A DNA stretch of 64,000 nt from Prochlorothrix hollandica PCC 9006 = CALU 1027 (GCF_000332315.1 NZ_KB235933.1:933290-997289); one strand, 5' to 3'; counted from the stretch's first letter, positions 34,532 to 44,136 are shown. Made by a program: numbers and translations. The notes: a model not told the origin generated them from the sequence alone.

Positions 34532-34644
34532 CCCCCCGCCCGCAACATCGCCACCACCGGCACAAATATCGGCTCCTGCGCCGCCAACCGCCGCGATCAA
34601 AAGAAAATCTCGATCGCCTCGATCGCCCCCGTCTCCGGATTCAG
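34529..34644. repeat. 116-bp duplicate of 33695-33810
   Basis: Both copies start at TAGCCCCCCGCCC and end CCGGATTCAG, with a single difference seen (CGACCAAAAG versus CGATCAAAAG). It duplicates the 3' part of the DUF2283 gene and terminates the HNH fragment. Recent recombination is likely given the near identity. Confidence 0.9.
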
Positions 34645-34656
34645 GAGTTTTTCCGG

Positions 34657-36999
34657 TCACGATCGAGGCAAAGATAAGTGCTGAATCAAGGCTGGAATCA
34701 CAGGACAGGGGGACTGTCGGTCTAGTTTCTCAGGTTTTTTCCAATTAAAGGGGGCTTGCTGGGCCGCACTGAGCCACAGCAGCTTTTTAGCCCGGGTTAA
34801 AGCCACATAGAGCAGGCGGTATTCCTCCGATCGCTTCCGATAGGCCGCCTCTTCCCAGGCTTGGGTTTCACTCAGCAACACCCCCTCCCACTGCTGGGGC
34901 AACCCCTCCCCAGGGCGGTAAACCTGGTGCAAGCCGTGGCGAATTTGGGTGCGGGCCACCTCCCCCAGGGTGAAATCCCCCAGGAACTGGGCCTGCTGGG
35001 GCACCCACATCTGACCGGGGATCACATTGGCCTGGAGAAAGGGCACAAACACATAGTCCCAATCCAAGCCCTTGGCCTTGTGCATGGTGATAATGGTGAC
35101 CTGACCCTTGCGGCCATAGAGGGATTCGGGATCCTCCGTGTCCACCGGATCGAAGCGCTCTGAACTGACGATCTCCCCTAAGGCCCGTTCCAATGCTTCC
35201 AGGGAACGCTCCCCCCCCATGCGTTGGAGGGCTTGATCAATGAGTTTATCGGCGGTGGCTAGTTCCCCTTGGCCATAGGCGAGGCTAGAGGCCAGAAACC
35301 CCAACAAATCCCCCAGGGGTAGCTCCAGTCTGGCCCGCAGCAGTTGGGTGCAGAGGCGTTGGGCGGGGGGACTGAGGGGCCGATCGAGGGGTCCGGGGTA
35401 GAGAAACTGCTCCGGGGCGATGGCCAAGGCATTGAAATCCTGGGGGGCAATGCGCTGGCGATCGGCCAAGACCGCCAACGCCGCTTTCAGAGCATCGGGG
35501 GAGTGGGGGCGCTGGAGAAACTGCACCAGTTGCCACAGTTCACGGGGCACATGGGATTGCCGCTGCTGTTGCCCCACTTCATAGAGACGCACCCCCAGTT
35601 CCGTTTCCAGATCCCCCAGGTGCTGGGCCAAAAATTGCCCCTGGCGGTTTTCCCGCACCAAAATGGCGATTTGGGGTTCCGGATCCTGGGCCACGATCGC
35701 CCCAATGCGCTGGCGAATCAGGGCAATGCTGTGGTCAATGGTGGGAGGTTGCAGAATTTCCACCCCCACGCCTAGGGGGGCAGGGTTGGCATCGGCTTGG
35801 GGATCCCCTGGATCCACGGGGCGAATGTCTTGGAGGCGGAAGGGCAGGCGCTCTGGGGAGATCTGGGGTTGGGGGCGATCGCGGCCCGGACCCGTTCCCA
35901 AGCCGGGGGGCAAGACCCGGTCATTGACCCAGTGAATCATCTGGTTGGCCACGGCCATCACCTGGGCGGTGCTGCGGCCCGCCTGATCCAGTTCCACCAG
36001 TCGCCCCTGACTTTGGCAGCGCTGACAAAAGCCTTGGAAAAAGCTGGGATCGGCGGGGGTAAAGGTGGAGTTAATGGCTTGGTTGGGATCCCCCACCCGC
36101 ACCAGGTTGCGATCGCCCTCAGCCGTGGTGGCCAAAATCTCCAGCAGTTCACTTTGGAGGGGGGTGGAGTCTTGGGCTTCGTCTTCAAAGACCCCAAACA
36201 CCTGATCTTGCCAAAACTGCCGCAGGGCTGGATCCTCCAGCACCCGTAGCGCCCCCAGGATCATATCTTCATAATCAATCAGATTTTGGCTTTGTAACTG
36301 GGTTTGATACTGGTCATAGAGTCCCGCCGCCACCGTGAGAATGTCGTAGCTCCTGCCCTGGGGATGGCCGTAGCTGCTGCTGCCCAGGGCGAGGGATCGT
36401 AACTGCTCCGGTCCCAGGCCGGAGCTTTTGGCTTCCCGAATCACCGTATGGGCCAAATCTGGCAATATTTCCGTGCGCAACACCGACTGTCGCCGCAACC
36501 GTTCCGCCTCTTCCCCATCAAAGGACTGACCTTCCAGAAGCTGCTGATAGAGGGGGGGATCGGCGGCAATCCAGCGATCGACGCAGGTGCGGATGAGGCG
36601 GTGGCTTTGGTTGGGGGCAATCAGGGTCACGGTGTCCAGATCCAAACCAGCGCGATCGCGGTGGCGGCTGGCAATTTGCAGGGCAAGGCCGTGGAGGGTG
36701 TTGACGCTGAATCCCAGGGGCGGTAACCCCAATTGGGCTAAATTGGCGCAAATTTTAGCTTTAAGATTATTAGTGGCCGATCGGGTAAAGGTGACCACCA
36801 CTAAATAGCGCCGCAGGTTCAGGCGCTGGCGGGCGACGGTGAGGGCTGCTGCCGCTGCCATGCCGGTGGATTTCCCCGCCCCCGGCACTGCCGACACCGC
36901 CAACTCCCCCCCGATCCACTCCCCCATGGCCCGCTGTCCGGGGCGCAGGCGATGGAGCAGGAGTTGGAGGCGATCGTCCAGGGCAGCAGCAGGTTTCAA
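34657..36999 (-). CDS. UvrD/PcrA-like superfamily 1 helicase
   Basis: 780 residues from a TTG at 36999. Helicase motifs are in order: Walker A AVSAVPGAGKST, motif Ia VVTFTRSATNNLK, motif II VFEDEAQDSTPLQ, motif III VRVGDPNQAIN, motif V ITMHKAKGLDWDYVF and motif VI LLYVALTRAKKLLWL. It is a 3'-5' DNA translocase type, probably for repair or recombination. No nuclease domain is seen. The gene starts 5 nt after the DUF457-like gene, so they share a transcript. Confidence 0.88.
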   Translation of the reverse strand: MKPAAALDDRLQLLLHRLRPGQRAMGEWIGGELAVSAVPGAGKSTGMAAAAALTVARQRLNLRRYLVVVTFTRSATNNLKAKICANLAQLGLPPLGFSVNTLHGLALQIASRHRDRAGLDLDTVTLIAPNQSHRLIRTCVDRWIAADPPLYQQLLEGQSFDGEEAERLRRQSVLRTEILPDLAHTVIREAKSSGLGPEQLRSLALGSSSYGHPQGRSYDILTVAAGLYDQYQTQLQSQNLIDYEDMILGALRVLEDPALRQFWQDQVFGVFEDEAQDSTPLQSELLEILATTAEGDRNLVRVGDPNQAINSTFTPADPSFFQGFCQRCQSQGRLVELDQAGRSTAQVMAVANQMIHWVNDRVLPPGLGTGPGRDRPQPQISPERLPFRLQDIRPVDPGDPQADANPAPLGVGVEILQPPTIDHSIALIRQRIGAIVAQDPEPQIAILVRENRQGQFLAQHLGDLETELGVRLYEVGQQQRQSHVPRELWQLVQFLQRPHSPDALKAALAVLADRQRIAPQDFNALAIAPEQFLYPGPLDRPLSPPAQRLCTQLLRARLELPLGDLLGFLASSLAYGQGELATADKLIDQALQRMGGERSLEALERALGEIVSSERFDPVDTEDPESLYGRKGQVTIITMHKAKGLDWDYVFVPFLQANVIPGQMWVPQQAQFLGDFTLGEVARTQIRHGLHQVYRPGEGLPQQWEGVLLSETQAWEEAAYRKRSEEYRLLYVALTRAKKLLWLSAAQQAPFNWKKPEKLDRQSPCPVIPALIQHLSLPRS

Positions 37000-37004
37000 T
37001 GGGA

Positions 37005-37583
37005 TTAGCGAATAAATAGCAAATAATAAGCAAACGGGAGCATATAGGCAAAATACAGCACACTAACCACGCTAATGGTAATTTTGCCCTGCCGGGAATC
37101 ATAGGCCCGCCAGAGAAAAATCCAACTGCCCAGCATCAACGCCATTTCCAAGGCGGTCACGATCAGACCATGGTGATCCGGATCCCAGTAGGAGACGGGA
37201 CTGGCAAAGCGCCAATTGCTGAAGGGGAAAAAATGGCGGTGGCCATCATCATGGTGCAGGGGCAAATCCCCCAAGCCATGGATCATCATGCTGCCAAACA
37301 AAAGTTGGCCCCAGCGGGACACCCCCCAGGTGGTGAGGGCTAACCCCAAGAGCATTAGGGGAAAGGAGTTAAAAATATCAAAAAAGTTTTGCCACCTGTC
37401 CGCAAAGTAGGATTGGCCCCAAATAATCTCCTCAGGAATGCCCCGTACCTTTTCAATGCCATAAAACAGAAACATGGGGGCATCGGGTAGCAGCGAACCG
37501 ATCACTAGGGGAGTCAGGGTATTGGCCCGATCGCACCGCCCCAAACACAACAGACTCAGAGACACATGGGCGGGGGTGTTCAT
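37005..37583 (-). CDS. DUF457-like membrane protein (YbcI-type metal-dependent hydrolase family)
   Basis: 192 residues with about four membrane helices. Conserved polar motifs face the membrane: MNTPAHVSLSLL, GSLLPDAPMFLFYGIEKV, SMMIHGLGDLPLHHDDGHRH and YWDPDHHG. The His/Asp clusters are those of inner-membrane metal-dependent hydrolase-like proteins. Substrate and role are unknown. It is followed by the helicase gene 5 nt later. Confidence 0.75.
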   Translation of the reverse strand: MNTPAHVSLSLLCLGRCDRANTLTPLVIGSLLPDAPMFLFYGIEKVRGIPEEIIWGQSYFADRWQNFFDIFNSFPLMLLGLALTTWGVSRWGQLLFGSMMIHGLGDLPLHHDDGHRHFFPFSNWRFASPVSYWDPDHHGLIVTALEMALMLGSWIFLWRAYDSRQGKITISVVSVLYFAYMLPFAYYLLFIR

Positions 37584-37622
37584 GGGGATAGTCCTTGATC
37601 AGGGTGCACAAGCAAAAAACCC

Positions 37623-37865
37623 TCAGTCCTCAAAGGGTAAACGGGGACTGGGGCGCGGCGGGGGCGTGGGTAGGGGCGGCGGGGGTTCGGGCTTGGCGAT
37701 AGTTGGACGGAGGGGGCGACGGTTGGAGGCGATCGCCAGCACCAGACCCCCCACCAGCATCAGGGGAGAGGGCAGGAACCCCTGGGGATCTAGATCCAAT
37801 AAAAAGATCAGCCCCCCCAGCAGCACCAGACCCACGATCCAGCGTTGCACCATCAGGTCAGACAC
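37623..37865 (-). CDS. Small membrane protein, proline-rich C-terminus
   Basis: 80 residues from a GTG. Two hydrophobic stretches (WIVGLVLLGGLIFLLDL and SPLMLVGGLVLAIA) precede a proline-rich cytoplasmic-type tail (PEPPPPLPTPPPRPSP). I do not recognise a family. It lies between the TPR gene and the DUF457-like gene on the same strand, consistent with one operon. Confidence 0.6.
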   Translation of the reverse strand: MSDLMVQRWIVGLVLLGGLIFLLDLDPQGFLPSPLMLVGGLVLAIASNRRPLRPTIAKPEPPPPLPTPPPRPSPRLPFED

Positions 37866-37877
37866 GGAATGCCCTAC

Positions 37878-38435
37878 CTAAAACAGCCACTGTTTAACCC
37901 GCTGCAAGCTCTTCCAGTCGGGCTTGCGCTTTAGCCCTTCTTCAATGTTCTCCACAATTTCTTGGCGCAGTTCATCAATTTCGATCAACTGTTGCACTAG
38001 CTCGATGTGGGGACGCACCCCCTTTTGCCCACTGTCCAACATGGCCACCACTAGGTTAACCCGTGCCTGGGGATCCTTAGAGTTGAGCTTAGTGGCCTTT
38101 TTAGCGGCTCGGTAGGCGGCATCGGCCTTGTCCGTCAGGAGGTAAACCCAGGCAAGACACGTCCAGGCGGGGCTACTTTTGGGGGCAAGGTCGCAAATGT
38201 CTTTAAACACCGGCACTAAGGTGGCGGCCTCTTCCCCGGCTTGGTAACGGGCCACGGCTTCGTTAAACAGTTGCTCCGTGGGGGAGAGGGGGGGAGCATC
38301 GGCGGCGGAATCAATGATAGCGGAATCGGGGGTAGCGGAATCAATGATAGCGGAATCAATGATAGCGGAATCGGGGGTAGCGGAATCGGGGGTGGTGGGT
38401 TCAGAAAGTAGGGGCATGGCAGGAACTAAAGGCAT
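37878..38435 (-). CDS. TPR-containing protein with minisatellite-encoded N-terminal repeat
   Basis: 185 residues. The first 45 hold repeats of PDSA/IIDSA encoded by 15-bp DNA units (38310-38400). TPR-like helices follow (LFNEAVARYQAGEEAATLV, AWTCLAWVYLLTDKADAAYR, DPQARVNLVVAMLDSG), then a charged C-terminus. A role in protein interaction is likely, and the partner is unknown. The start may be 38435 or the ATG at 38417. Confidence 0.7.
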   Translation of the reverse strand: MPLVPAMPLLSEPTTPDSATPDSAIIDSAIIDSATPDSAIIDSAADAPPLSPTEQLFNEAVARYQAGEEAATLVPVFKDICDLAPKSSPAWTCLAWVYLLTDKADAAYRAAKKATKLNSKDPQARVNLVVAMLDSGQKGVRPHIELVQQLIEIDELRQEIVENIEEGLKRKPDWKSLQRVKQWLF

Positions 38436-38482
38436 CGATCGTCCAAAAATATTGACAACATCCGGGTCAACCGAACAGCGGC

Positions 38483-38854
38483 TTAAGCCGAGAAGGACTT
38501 ACCGCAGCCACAGGTTTGGGTGGCGTTGGGGTTAGTGAACTGGAAGCCGCCCCCAATCAGGGCGTTGCTGTAGTCTAGGGCCATGCCATAGATATAGAGC
38601 AGGCTTTTCTGATCGCAAACGACGCGGAAGCCATCTTCATAATCATAAAGCTCGTCATCGGCCCGAATGCCATCGGGTTCAATGAAGTCCATCATGTAGG
38701 ACATGCCGGAACACCCCCCTTGGCTGACCCCAACCCGCAGCAGCAGGTCTTTACCTTGCTGGATTCGTAGGGTTTTCAGTTGGTTCAGGGCGGCATCGGT
38801 CATCAAGATGCCCTTGGCTCCGGGTTTGGTGACGGGGGTAGCAGTTTGTGTCAT
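38483..38854 (-). CDS. A-type iron-sulfur cluster carrier (IscA/SufA family)
   Basis: 123 residues from the ATG at 38854, which has AAAGGA just upstream. The three conserved cysteines are in SQGGCSGMSY and the final CGCGKSFSA. The segment MTDAALNQLKTLR starts the core. It delivers or holds [Fe-S] clusters for apoproteins, including photosynthetic ones. A longer frame to 38953 exists but adds an unconserved extension. A cysteine desulfurase is encoded at 55862, about 17 kb away. Confidence 0.9.
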   Translation of the reverse strand: MTQTATPVTKPGAKGILMTDAALNQLKTLRIQQGKDLLLRVGVSQGGCSGMSYMMDFIEPDGIRADDELYDYEDGFRVVCDQKSLLYIYGMALDYSNALIGGGFQFTNPNATQTCGCGKSFSA

Positions 38855-39122
38855 GGATCCTTTACTCCCTGGGTGACGGAATAATTTGAGGGTTGAAGCT
38901 CTGCAATGCAAACCAGGGTCTGGGGTTGGCTCTCCCACCCCGGCCCAAGCCATCTCCTAGTCTATCCTACAGACCCTAAGACTGGGGCAGATCCGATCGT
39001 GACAGCGGCTGAGTCTCACCAGAATTTTTCCGGGATCGTGATGATCCAGAAGCAGAAAAGCCCCCGATCTCGGTGCATGACCCGTGCATCACAACCACGA
39101 TCGAGGGCGCTTAGAATTTTTA
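38855..39122. other. Intergenic region, A-type carrier to R4
   Basis: Nothing coding is seen. A near-palindrome (GCCCCCGATC...GATCGAGGGCGC, 39059-39112) could be a hairpin. The promoter of the Fe-S carrier gene must lie here. Confidence 0.35.
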
Positions 39123-39203
39123 GGGTATCAACCTAAGCCGGGACAGTCGGGCGCAGATCGCCTGACTGTCCTGTTAATTTTTTCCCGCTTTAAGCGGGAA
39201 CCC
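39123..39203. repeat. R4 repeat
   Basis: GGGTATCAACCTAAGCCGGG to the hairpin CCCGCTTTAAGCGGG. It matches copies at 47770 and (inverted) 51911. Confidence 0.75.
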
Positions 39204-39204
39204 G

Positions 39205-39240
39205 TTTTTTTGAGGGATTTTTTGAGGGATTTTTTGAGGG
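39205..39240. repeat. 12-bp tandem repeat
   Basis: Three units of ATTTTTTGAGGG (the first with one more T in place of A), downstream of the EF-G stop codon. Confidence 0.8.
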
Positions 39241-39260
39241 TAAAAAGCGGGGCTAGGGTC

Positions 39261-41348
39261 CTAAGACGCTGCCTGACGCTCCTTGGCTTCCTTGATCACC
39301 TCTTCCGCCACATTGCTGGGGCAAGGGGCATAGTGGGAGAACTCCATGGAGAACTGACCCCGACCCGAAGTCATGGTGCGCAGGTCTCCAATGTAGCCAA
39401 ACATTTCACTCAACGGCACATCGGCCTTAACCCGAATCCCCGTCGGACCGGGATCCTGGGACTTAATCATGCCCCGGCGACGGTTGAGGTCACCGATCAC
39501 ATCCCCCACATGATCATCGGGGCTGAAGACATCCACCTTCATCACCGGTTCCAGTAATTGGGGCTTCGCTTTGGGCATGGACTGGCGATAGGCCGACTTG
39601 GCGGCAATCTCAAAAGCCATGGCCGAGGAGTCCACCGGGTGGAATCCCCCGTCCGTCAGGGTGATTTTGAGGTCAACACAGGGGAAACCCGCCAAAGGAC
39701 CCTGGTGAATGCAACTGGAGAAGCCCTTTTGCACCGCAGGCCAATATTCCTTTGGCACATTACCGCCCGTAACCTTGGACTCGAACACAAAACCGCTGCC
39801 CGGTTCCCCTGGCTCCACGATGTAGCTGATCTTGGCAAATTGCCCCGAACCGCCACTTTGCTTTTTGTGCACATAGTCATCTTCCAGGCGCTTGGTGATG
39901 GACTCGCGGTAGGCCACCTGGGGTTTGCCCACTTCCACTTCAATGCCGTGGGTGCGCTTGAGGATGTCCACCTTAATATCTAGGTGCAATTCCCCCATGC
40001 CCTTGAGGATCACTTCGCCGCTCTCTTCGTCGGTTTCCACATGGAAGGAAGGATCTTCCTGCACCATTTTATTGAGGGCCAGACCCATTTTCTCGTCACC
40101 ACCCTTTTTCTTGGGCTTGACGGCGATGGAAATCACCGGTTCGGGGAAGACCATGGGTTCCAAGGTGGCGGGCTGCTTGGGATCGCAGAGGGTGTGGCCC
40201 GTCTGGACGTTTTTCATGCCCACGATCGCCACAATATCCCCTGCTTGGGCCGAATCGATTTCCTCGCGGGAGTCGGCGTGCATTTCCACCAAACGACCAA
40301 CGCGATCGGTCTTACCGGTGGCAGTGTTCAGCACTGTATCCCCTTTATTGAGGGTGCCGGAGTAAATGCGGGTAAAGGTGAGGGCACCGAAGCGATCGTC
40401 CATAATCTTGAACGCTAGGGCACGCAGGGGCCGATCGGCATCCACCAGGGCAAATTCACCGGTTTCATTCCCTTCGAGATCCACTTCCGGCTGGGGCTTC
40501 ACTTCCATGGGGTTGGGGAGATAATCCACCACCGCATCCAGCACCAACTGCACCCCCTTATTTTTGAAGGAGGATCCACAGTAGGTGGGGAAAAAGGCTA
40601 AATTACGGGTTCCCTTACGGATACAGGCTTTAAGCTCATCGATGCTCACCTCTTCCCCTTCCAGGTACTTCTCCATGAGGGCATCGTCCTGTTCCACCGC
40701 CAGTTCCACCAACTGTTCCCGGTAGGTTTCCACATCATCCGCCATGGCGGCGGGCACCTCTTGGATGGTGTAGTTCATGGGATCCCCCGACTCATCCCAA
40801 ATCCAAGCCTTACGGGTCAGGAGATCGACCACGCCGATAAAGTCCCCCTCTACCCCAACGGGTAGGGTCATGATGATGGGTTTGGCTGCCAGGATCGTAT
40901 CCACCTGTTTGACAACGCGGTAGAAGTCAGCGCCCATGCGATCGAGTTTGTTGACATAAATAATCCGGGCCACCTTAGAATCGTTGGCATAACGCCAGTT
41001 GGTCTCGGACTGGGGTTCCACCCCACCGGATGCACAGAATACGCCGATGCCCCCATCCAACACCTTCAGGGAGCGGTAGACCTCAATGGTGAAGTCAACG
41101 TGGCCAGGGGTGTCAATAATGTTGAGTTGGTGCTCTTTCCAGAAACAACTGGTGGCAGCGGACTGAATGGTGATCCCCCGCTCCTGTTCTTGCTCCATGA
41201 AGTCTGTGGTTGCTGCACCTTCATGGACTTCACCAATTTTGTGGATTTTGCCGGTGAGTTTGAGAATGCGCTCAGTGGTAGTGGTCTTGCCTGCGTCTAC
41301 GTGGGCGAAGATACCAATGTTGCGGTAGCGAGTGAGATCTTTCTTCAT
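39261..41348 (-). CDS. Elongation factor G paralogue
   Basis: 695 residues from the ATG at 41348 ([20 protein letters not shown]). GTPase motifs are complete: [13 protein letters not shown] (P-loop), GITI (switch I), [10 protein letters not shown] (switch II) and [10 protein letters not shown]. Domains II to V follow. The start and residues such as [20 protein letters not shown] fit a second cyanobacterial EF-G type, as I recall it from Synechocystis sll1098, rather than the str-operon fusA. There is no rpsL, rpsG or tuf beside it. It promotes translocation or ribosome recycling; which of these is not decidable here. Confidence 0.9.
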   Translation of the reverse strand: MKKDLTRYRNIGIFAHVDAGKTTTTERILKLTGKIHKIGEVHEGAATTDFMEQEQERGITIQSAATSCFWKEHQLNIIDTPGHVDFTIEVYRSLKVLDGGIGVFCASGGVEPQSETNWRYANDSKVARIIYVNKLDRMGADFYRVVKQVDTILAAKPIIMTLPVGVEGDFIGVVDLLTRKAWIWDESGDPMNYTIQEVPAAMADDVETYREQLVELAVEQDDALMEKYLEGEEVSIDELKACIRKGTRNLAFFPTYCGSSFKNKGVQLVLDAVVDYLPNPMEVKPQPEVDLEGNETGEFALVDADRPLRALAFKIMDDRFGALTFTRIYSGTLNKGDTVLNTATGKTDRVGRLVEMHADSREEIDSAQAGDIVAIVGMKNVQTGHTLCDPKQPATLEPMVFPEPVISIAVKPKKKGGDEKMGLALNKMVQEDPSFHVETDEESGEVILKGMGELHLDIKVDILKRTHGIEVEVGKPQVAYRESITKRLEDDYVHKKQSGGSGQFAKISYIVEPGEPGSGFVFESKVTGGNVPKEYWPAVQKGFSSCIHQGPLAGFPCVDLKITLTDGGFHPVDSSAMAFEIAAKSAYRQSMPKAKPQLLEPVMKVDVFSPDDHVGDVIGDLNRRRGMIKSQDPGPTGIRVKADVPLSEMFGYIGDLRTMTSGRGQFSMEFSHYAPCPSNVAEEVIKEAKERQAAS

Positions 41349-41647
41349 AACTGCTCTATAGTGTAGGGGCGGTAAACCGCTAGGGAAAAGGGACGGTAAA
41401 CCGCCAGGGAAAAGGGACGACACGCTGATGGGGGCTAAACTGAGACCGGAGCCTCAGCCGTTTCCCAACGAGGGTTGTCAGAGGGATGCTGCGCAAACAT
41501 TGGGGTAAACCGGGGGCAAAACCTGAGGTCAAACCGGGCGCGACATTACGCAGCAAAAACCGGGGATTGCAAAAGGAACCCCTGGGTGGGCTAGCTGCCG
41601 GATCCCATGGAACCATGGGAGGCTACGGACAAGACACAAGCCTACTT
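41349..41647. other. Region upstream of the EF-G gene
   Basis: It has an imperfect direct repeat (GGTAAACCGCTAGGGAAAAG and GGTAAACCGCCAGGGAAAAG, 41370-41415). No gene is supported. Confidence 0.4.
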
Positions 41648-41945
41648 TGACATGCTCCCCGACCTAAAGGTGCGGGGATTCTCCGGCTAGGCGAATAGTC
41701 CAAGCTGTTCGCTGTACGGCTGGCTAGACAAAGCAGTCGGATTGCCAGACATCCTGGTCTTACGTCCGTTCTTTGTCCATTTAGAGTCTTGGGTTAGCCC
41801 CAACCCAGACTTTGTGATATGCTAACCATGATAGCAAAGATGGGGAACAGAGAGAGAAGGCTATGACCCAGCTTGGGGAAGACTGGATAGATCGGTTGCA
41901 GGAAGAAAAGCCGTCCTAGAAGGACGGGGCTTTAGACCCAGATTT
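41648..41945. mobile_element. IS200/IS605-type relic or non-autonomous derivative
   Basis: The left part contains GACATGCTCCCCGACC and a GTGCGGGGA hairpin. The right part contains AAAAGCCGTCCTAGAAGGAC followed by GGGGCTTTAGACCC. These are the subterminal hairpins commonly flanking IS200/IS605 elements. There is no TnpA or TnpB gene, only an 18-codon frame (41863-41919, starting MTQLGEDWIDRLQEEKPS). The element looks internally deleted. Confidence 0.6.
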
Positions 41946-42029
41946 TCGGTGAGTACGTTTCGGATCTGAAAAATCTGCGCAGCCCATTAAGGACTGCTGC
42001 AATATGGAGTCCATCGTATTGACTGAGAG

Positions 42030-42650
42030 TTAAGCGTGAGACACTGGATATATCTTGTGATGTCTTTCCCACCAAACCAAATAAAAATGTCCTTGTAGTT
42101 TTACACCCCAAGCTCTAACAGTATTAGCAAACCTAAAACGAAAAGCCGTTTCGTACTCCTCTAAACCTATTTCAATCCACCTATTCTGAGCTTCTTTCAC
42201 CAAAGTTATTAGCTCTTGATCGTGATGCTTAGGTACACTTTTACCGCCCTTTGCAGGTGTCGTTTGCTCAAATAAAATTTCAGACCAAGTTAAGTTTTCC
42301 AATGAACTAAAGTTTGGAAGTATTTGAGTTTGCCATTCTTCCTCAGTCCAACACCTTTGCTCTCGCCATGACCACTCTCCGTTTAAATCAGATATGGTCG
42401 TACACCACGTCAGATGACAAGCTATTGAAAATGCTTGTTCGTTAGGAAGATATACAAACTTGTTTCTACTTGGCTGTTCCTGAACCTTAACTACCTTTAA
42501 GTCAAGATCAGGTATTGGCGCTATTTTTACAAGTTTAGTCGCCAAATTTTCCACACCAGAAGAAAATTTTAAGGACTTTGCTTTACGCAACTGGGCTTTT
42601 TCTTCTTGTCTTTGTCTCCTTCTCTCAGCTTTTGAAGGTTTATCCATCAT
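42030..42650 (-). CDS. Probable toxin of a Panacea (DUF4065) TA module
   Basis: 206 residues. The basic N-terminus (PSKAERRRQRQEEKAQLRKA) is followed by a tryptophan-rich middle (GEWSWREQRCWTEEEWQTQ) and a compact C-terminal domain (WIEIGLEEYETAFRFRFANT, then RAWGVKLQGHFYLVWWERHH). The RxxGxxxxxxFxlvWWxxxH pattern is recognisable in partners of Panacea antitoxins, but I cannot name the toxin fold. It overlaps the antitoxin gene by 4 nt (ATGA). This region is AT-rich, suggesting transfer. Confidence 0.65.
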   Translation of the reverse strand: MMDKPSKAERRRQRQEEKAQLRKAKSLKFSSGVENLATKLVKIAPIPDLDLKVVKVQEQPSRNKFVYLPNEQAFSIACHLTWCTTISDLNGEWSWREQRCWTEEEWQTQILPNFSSLENLTWSEILFEQTTPAKGGKSVPKHHDQELITLVKEAQNRWIEIGLEEYETAFRFRFANTVRAWGVKLQGHFYLVWWERHHKIYPVSHA

Positions 42651-43081
42651 AGACTGGAATAGTATTCATGCATTGCAGCTAAGGGGATAACCTCAGAACA
42701 CCTTTCTGTAGGTTTAAGATTGCCTCTAGCCTCTTTCCAAGGAGACTCCATGTGAGTTAACTCGCTTAACCACTGCCCACTCTTGTTTTGGAGTACCTCT
42801 AACACTTTTTCAACAGAGTCTTTCTGATTGGGCGTTAAAGCATCAACATCTCCATCAAAAAAGGTATCTTCATTAACCTTAAATTGACCTTTATGATAAT
42901 CATACAGAACTTGAACTACAGGCCCATTAGCCCAAGCCTGAATATCGTCCTCAAATAAGGGGCTTTCATCCCATACAAGAGACCACGCCTGACTGTAATA
43001 AACAAGCTTTTGAAGCTTCATCGCAGTCATTTCGCCTGTTTTGCTTAAAATATATTTCGCCACATCCACAGCGCGTGCCAT
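42647..43081 (-). CDS. Panacea-domain (DUF4065, SocA/GepA-like) antitoxin
   Basis: 144 residues: AVDVAKYILSKTGEMTAMKL and LQKLVYYSQAWSLVWDESPL, then IQAWANGPVVQVLYDYHKG, the hallmark of Panacea antitoxins, which neutralise many unrelated toxins. It is the first gene of the pair and is coupled by ATGA to the putative toxin. Same AT-rich composition as its partner. Confidence 0.85.
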   Translation of the reverse strand: MARAVDVAKYILSKTGEMTAMKLQKLVYYSQAWSLVWDESPLFEDDIQAWANGPVVQVLYDYHKGQFKVNEDTFFDGDVDALTPNQKDSVEKVLEVLQNKSGQWLSELTHMESPWKEARGNLKPTERCSEVIPLAAMHEYYSSL

Positions 43082-43162
43082 TTTGTCCCTCTCTTACCTT
43101 CTAGAGAACTAACTCTTGATTCTAGCACGCAAGAATATATATGCCAACAATGTCTTATGTTC

Positions 43163-43265
43163 TACAGCAGTCCGAAATGGGTCGTGTAGTGTGCGCCCGC
43201 AGGGCGCACACCACCCAAAGGGTTTCAGCCATTGAGATGCTTACAACTGATTTAGGATTGCTGTA
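43163..43265. mobile_element. R1 element, complete 103-bp copy
   Basis: TACAGCAGTCC to GGATTGCTGTA, with the central GCGCCCGCAGGGCGC hairpin. It separates the AT-rich Panacea pair from larB. Confidence 0.8.
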
Positions 43266-43353
43266 TGGTGTTGCAATGGGTCAGGGCTTTTCTTCAAAAA
43301 TGGGGATGTCCTCTACTTGAACACCTGTGTCACAGTCCTTAGCGTTGTTAAGC

Positions 43354-44136
43354 TCAGGGGGTGCGATCGCTTACGCGATCGGCGGTGCGGAGGATTTGGC
43401 CCGCTAATATGGCTGCCCCAAAGCCATTGTCAATATTGACCACTCCCACCCCCGCCGCGCAGGAATTGAGCATGGTCAGCAACGGCGCAATGCCACCAAA
43501 ACTGCACCCATAGCCAACACTGGTGGGCACCGCCACCACGGGACAGTCCGCCAACCCCGCCACGACACTGGGCAACGCTCCCTCCATGCCCGCCACCACA
43601 ATCAGCACATCGGCTCGATCGATCACCGATCGATTACTCAATAGGCGATGGATCCCCGCCACCCCCACATCCCAGAGCCGCTCCACCGTGAACCCCGATA
43701 GTTCCGCCGTGACCGCTGCTTCTTCCGCCACCGGCAGATCCGCCGTACCAGCGGTGAGGATGGCGATCGTCCCCCGTTGTTGCAGAGGAACCCCTGATTC
43801 CGGCACCAGGGCACAGATGCGGGCCTGGGGAAAATAGCGAGCCTCCCGCACCTGGCTGCGAATCTGGTGAAAAATATCCGAACTAACCCGCGTCGCCATC
43901 ACGACCGCCTGTTTTGTCCCTAAGGTCACCATAATTTGAGCAATTTGGTCAGGGGTTTTATCCTGTCCCCAGATCACTTCCGGAAAGCCCGTGCGCAAGC
44001 GGCGGTGGTGATCAACGCGGGCAAAATCCCCCACGGTTTCGCCGGTGAAGTTTTTGAGGTGGTCCAAGGCTTGATCGGGGGAGACCTGGCCAGTGGCCAC
44101 TTGGTTCAGCAAAGATTGGAGGGCTTCGGGCTGCAT
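43354..44136 (-). CDS. larB: Nickel pincer cofactor biosynthesis protein LarB
   Basis: 260 residues. LarB carboxylates and hydrolyses nicotinic acid adenine dinucleotide in nickel-pincer nucleotide cofactor synthesis. The C-terminal part is PurE/AIR-carboxylase-like: ILTAGTADLPVAEEA, VVAGMEGALPSVVAGL, and VAVPTSVGYGCSFGGIAPLL. The N-terminus (ALQSLLNQVATGQVSPDQAL) fits the family. LarC, LarE and LarA are not in this window. The last residues (DRVSDRTP) derive from a HIP1-like sequence. Confidence 0.92.
   Translation of the reverse strand: MQPEALQSLLNQVATGQVSPDQALDHLKNFTGETVGDFARVDHHRRLRTGFPEVIWGQDKTPDQIAQIMVTLGTKQAVVMATRVSSDIFHQIRSQVREARYFPQARICALVPESGVPLQQRGTIAILTAGTADLPVAEEAAVTAELSGFTVERLWDVGVAGIHRLLSNRSVIDRADVLIVVAGMEGALPSVVAGLADCPVVAVPTSVGYGCSFGGIAPLLTMLNSCAAGVGVVNIDNGFGAAILAGQILRTADRVSDRTP

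Noticed and set aside
43266-43353. Reverse gene fragment reading DIPIFEEKP and stop
   Set aside because: Only about 17 codons without a start; composition is unremarkable and no family could be assigned.
42030-44136. Prophage or defence island around the Panacea pair
   Set aside because: No phage structural, integrase or restriction genes are present. Only a TA pair, an IS relic and one small element are seen before larB.
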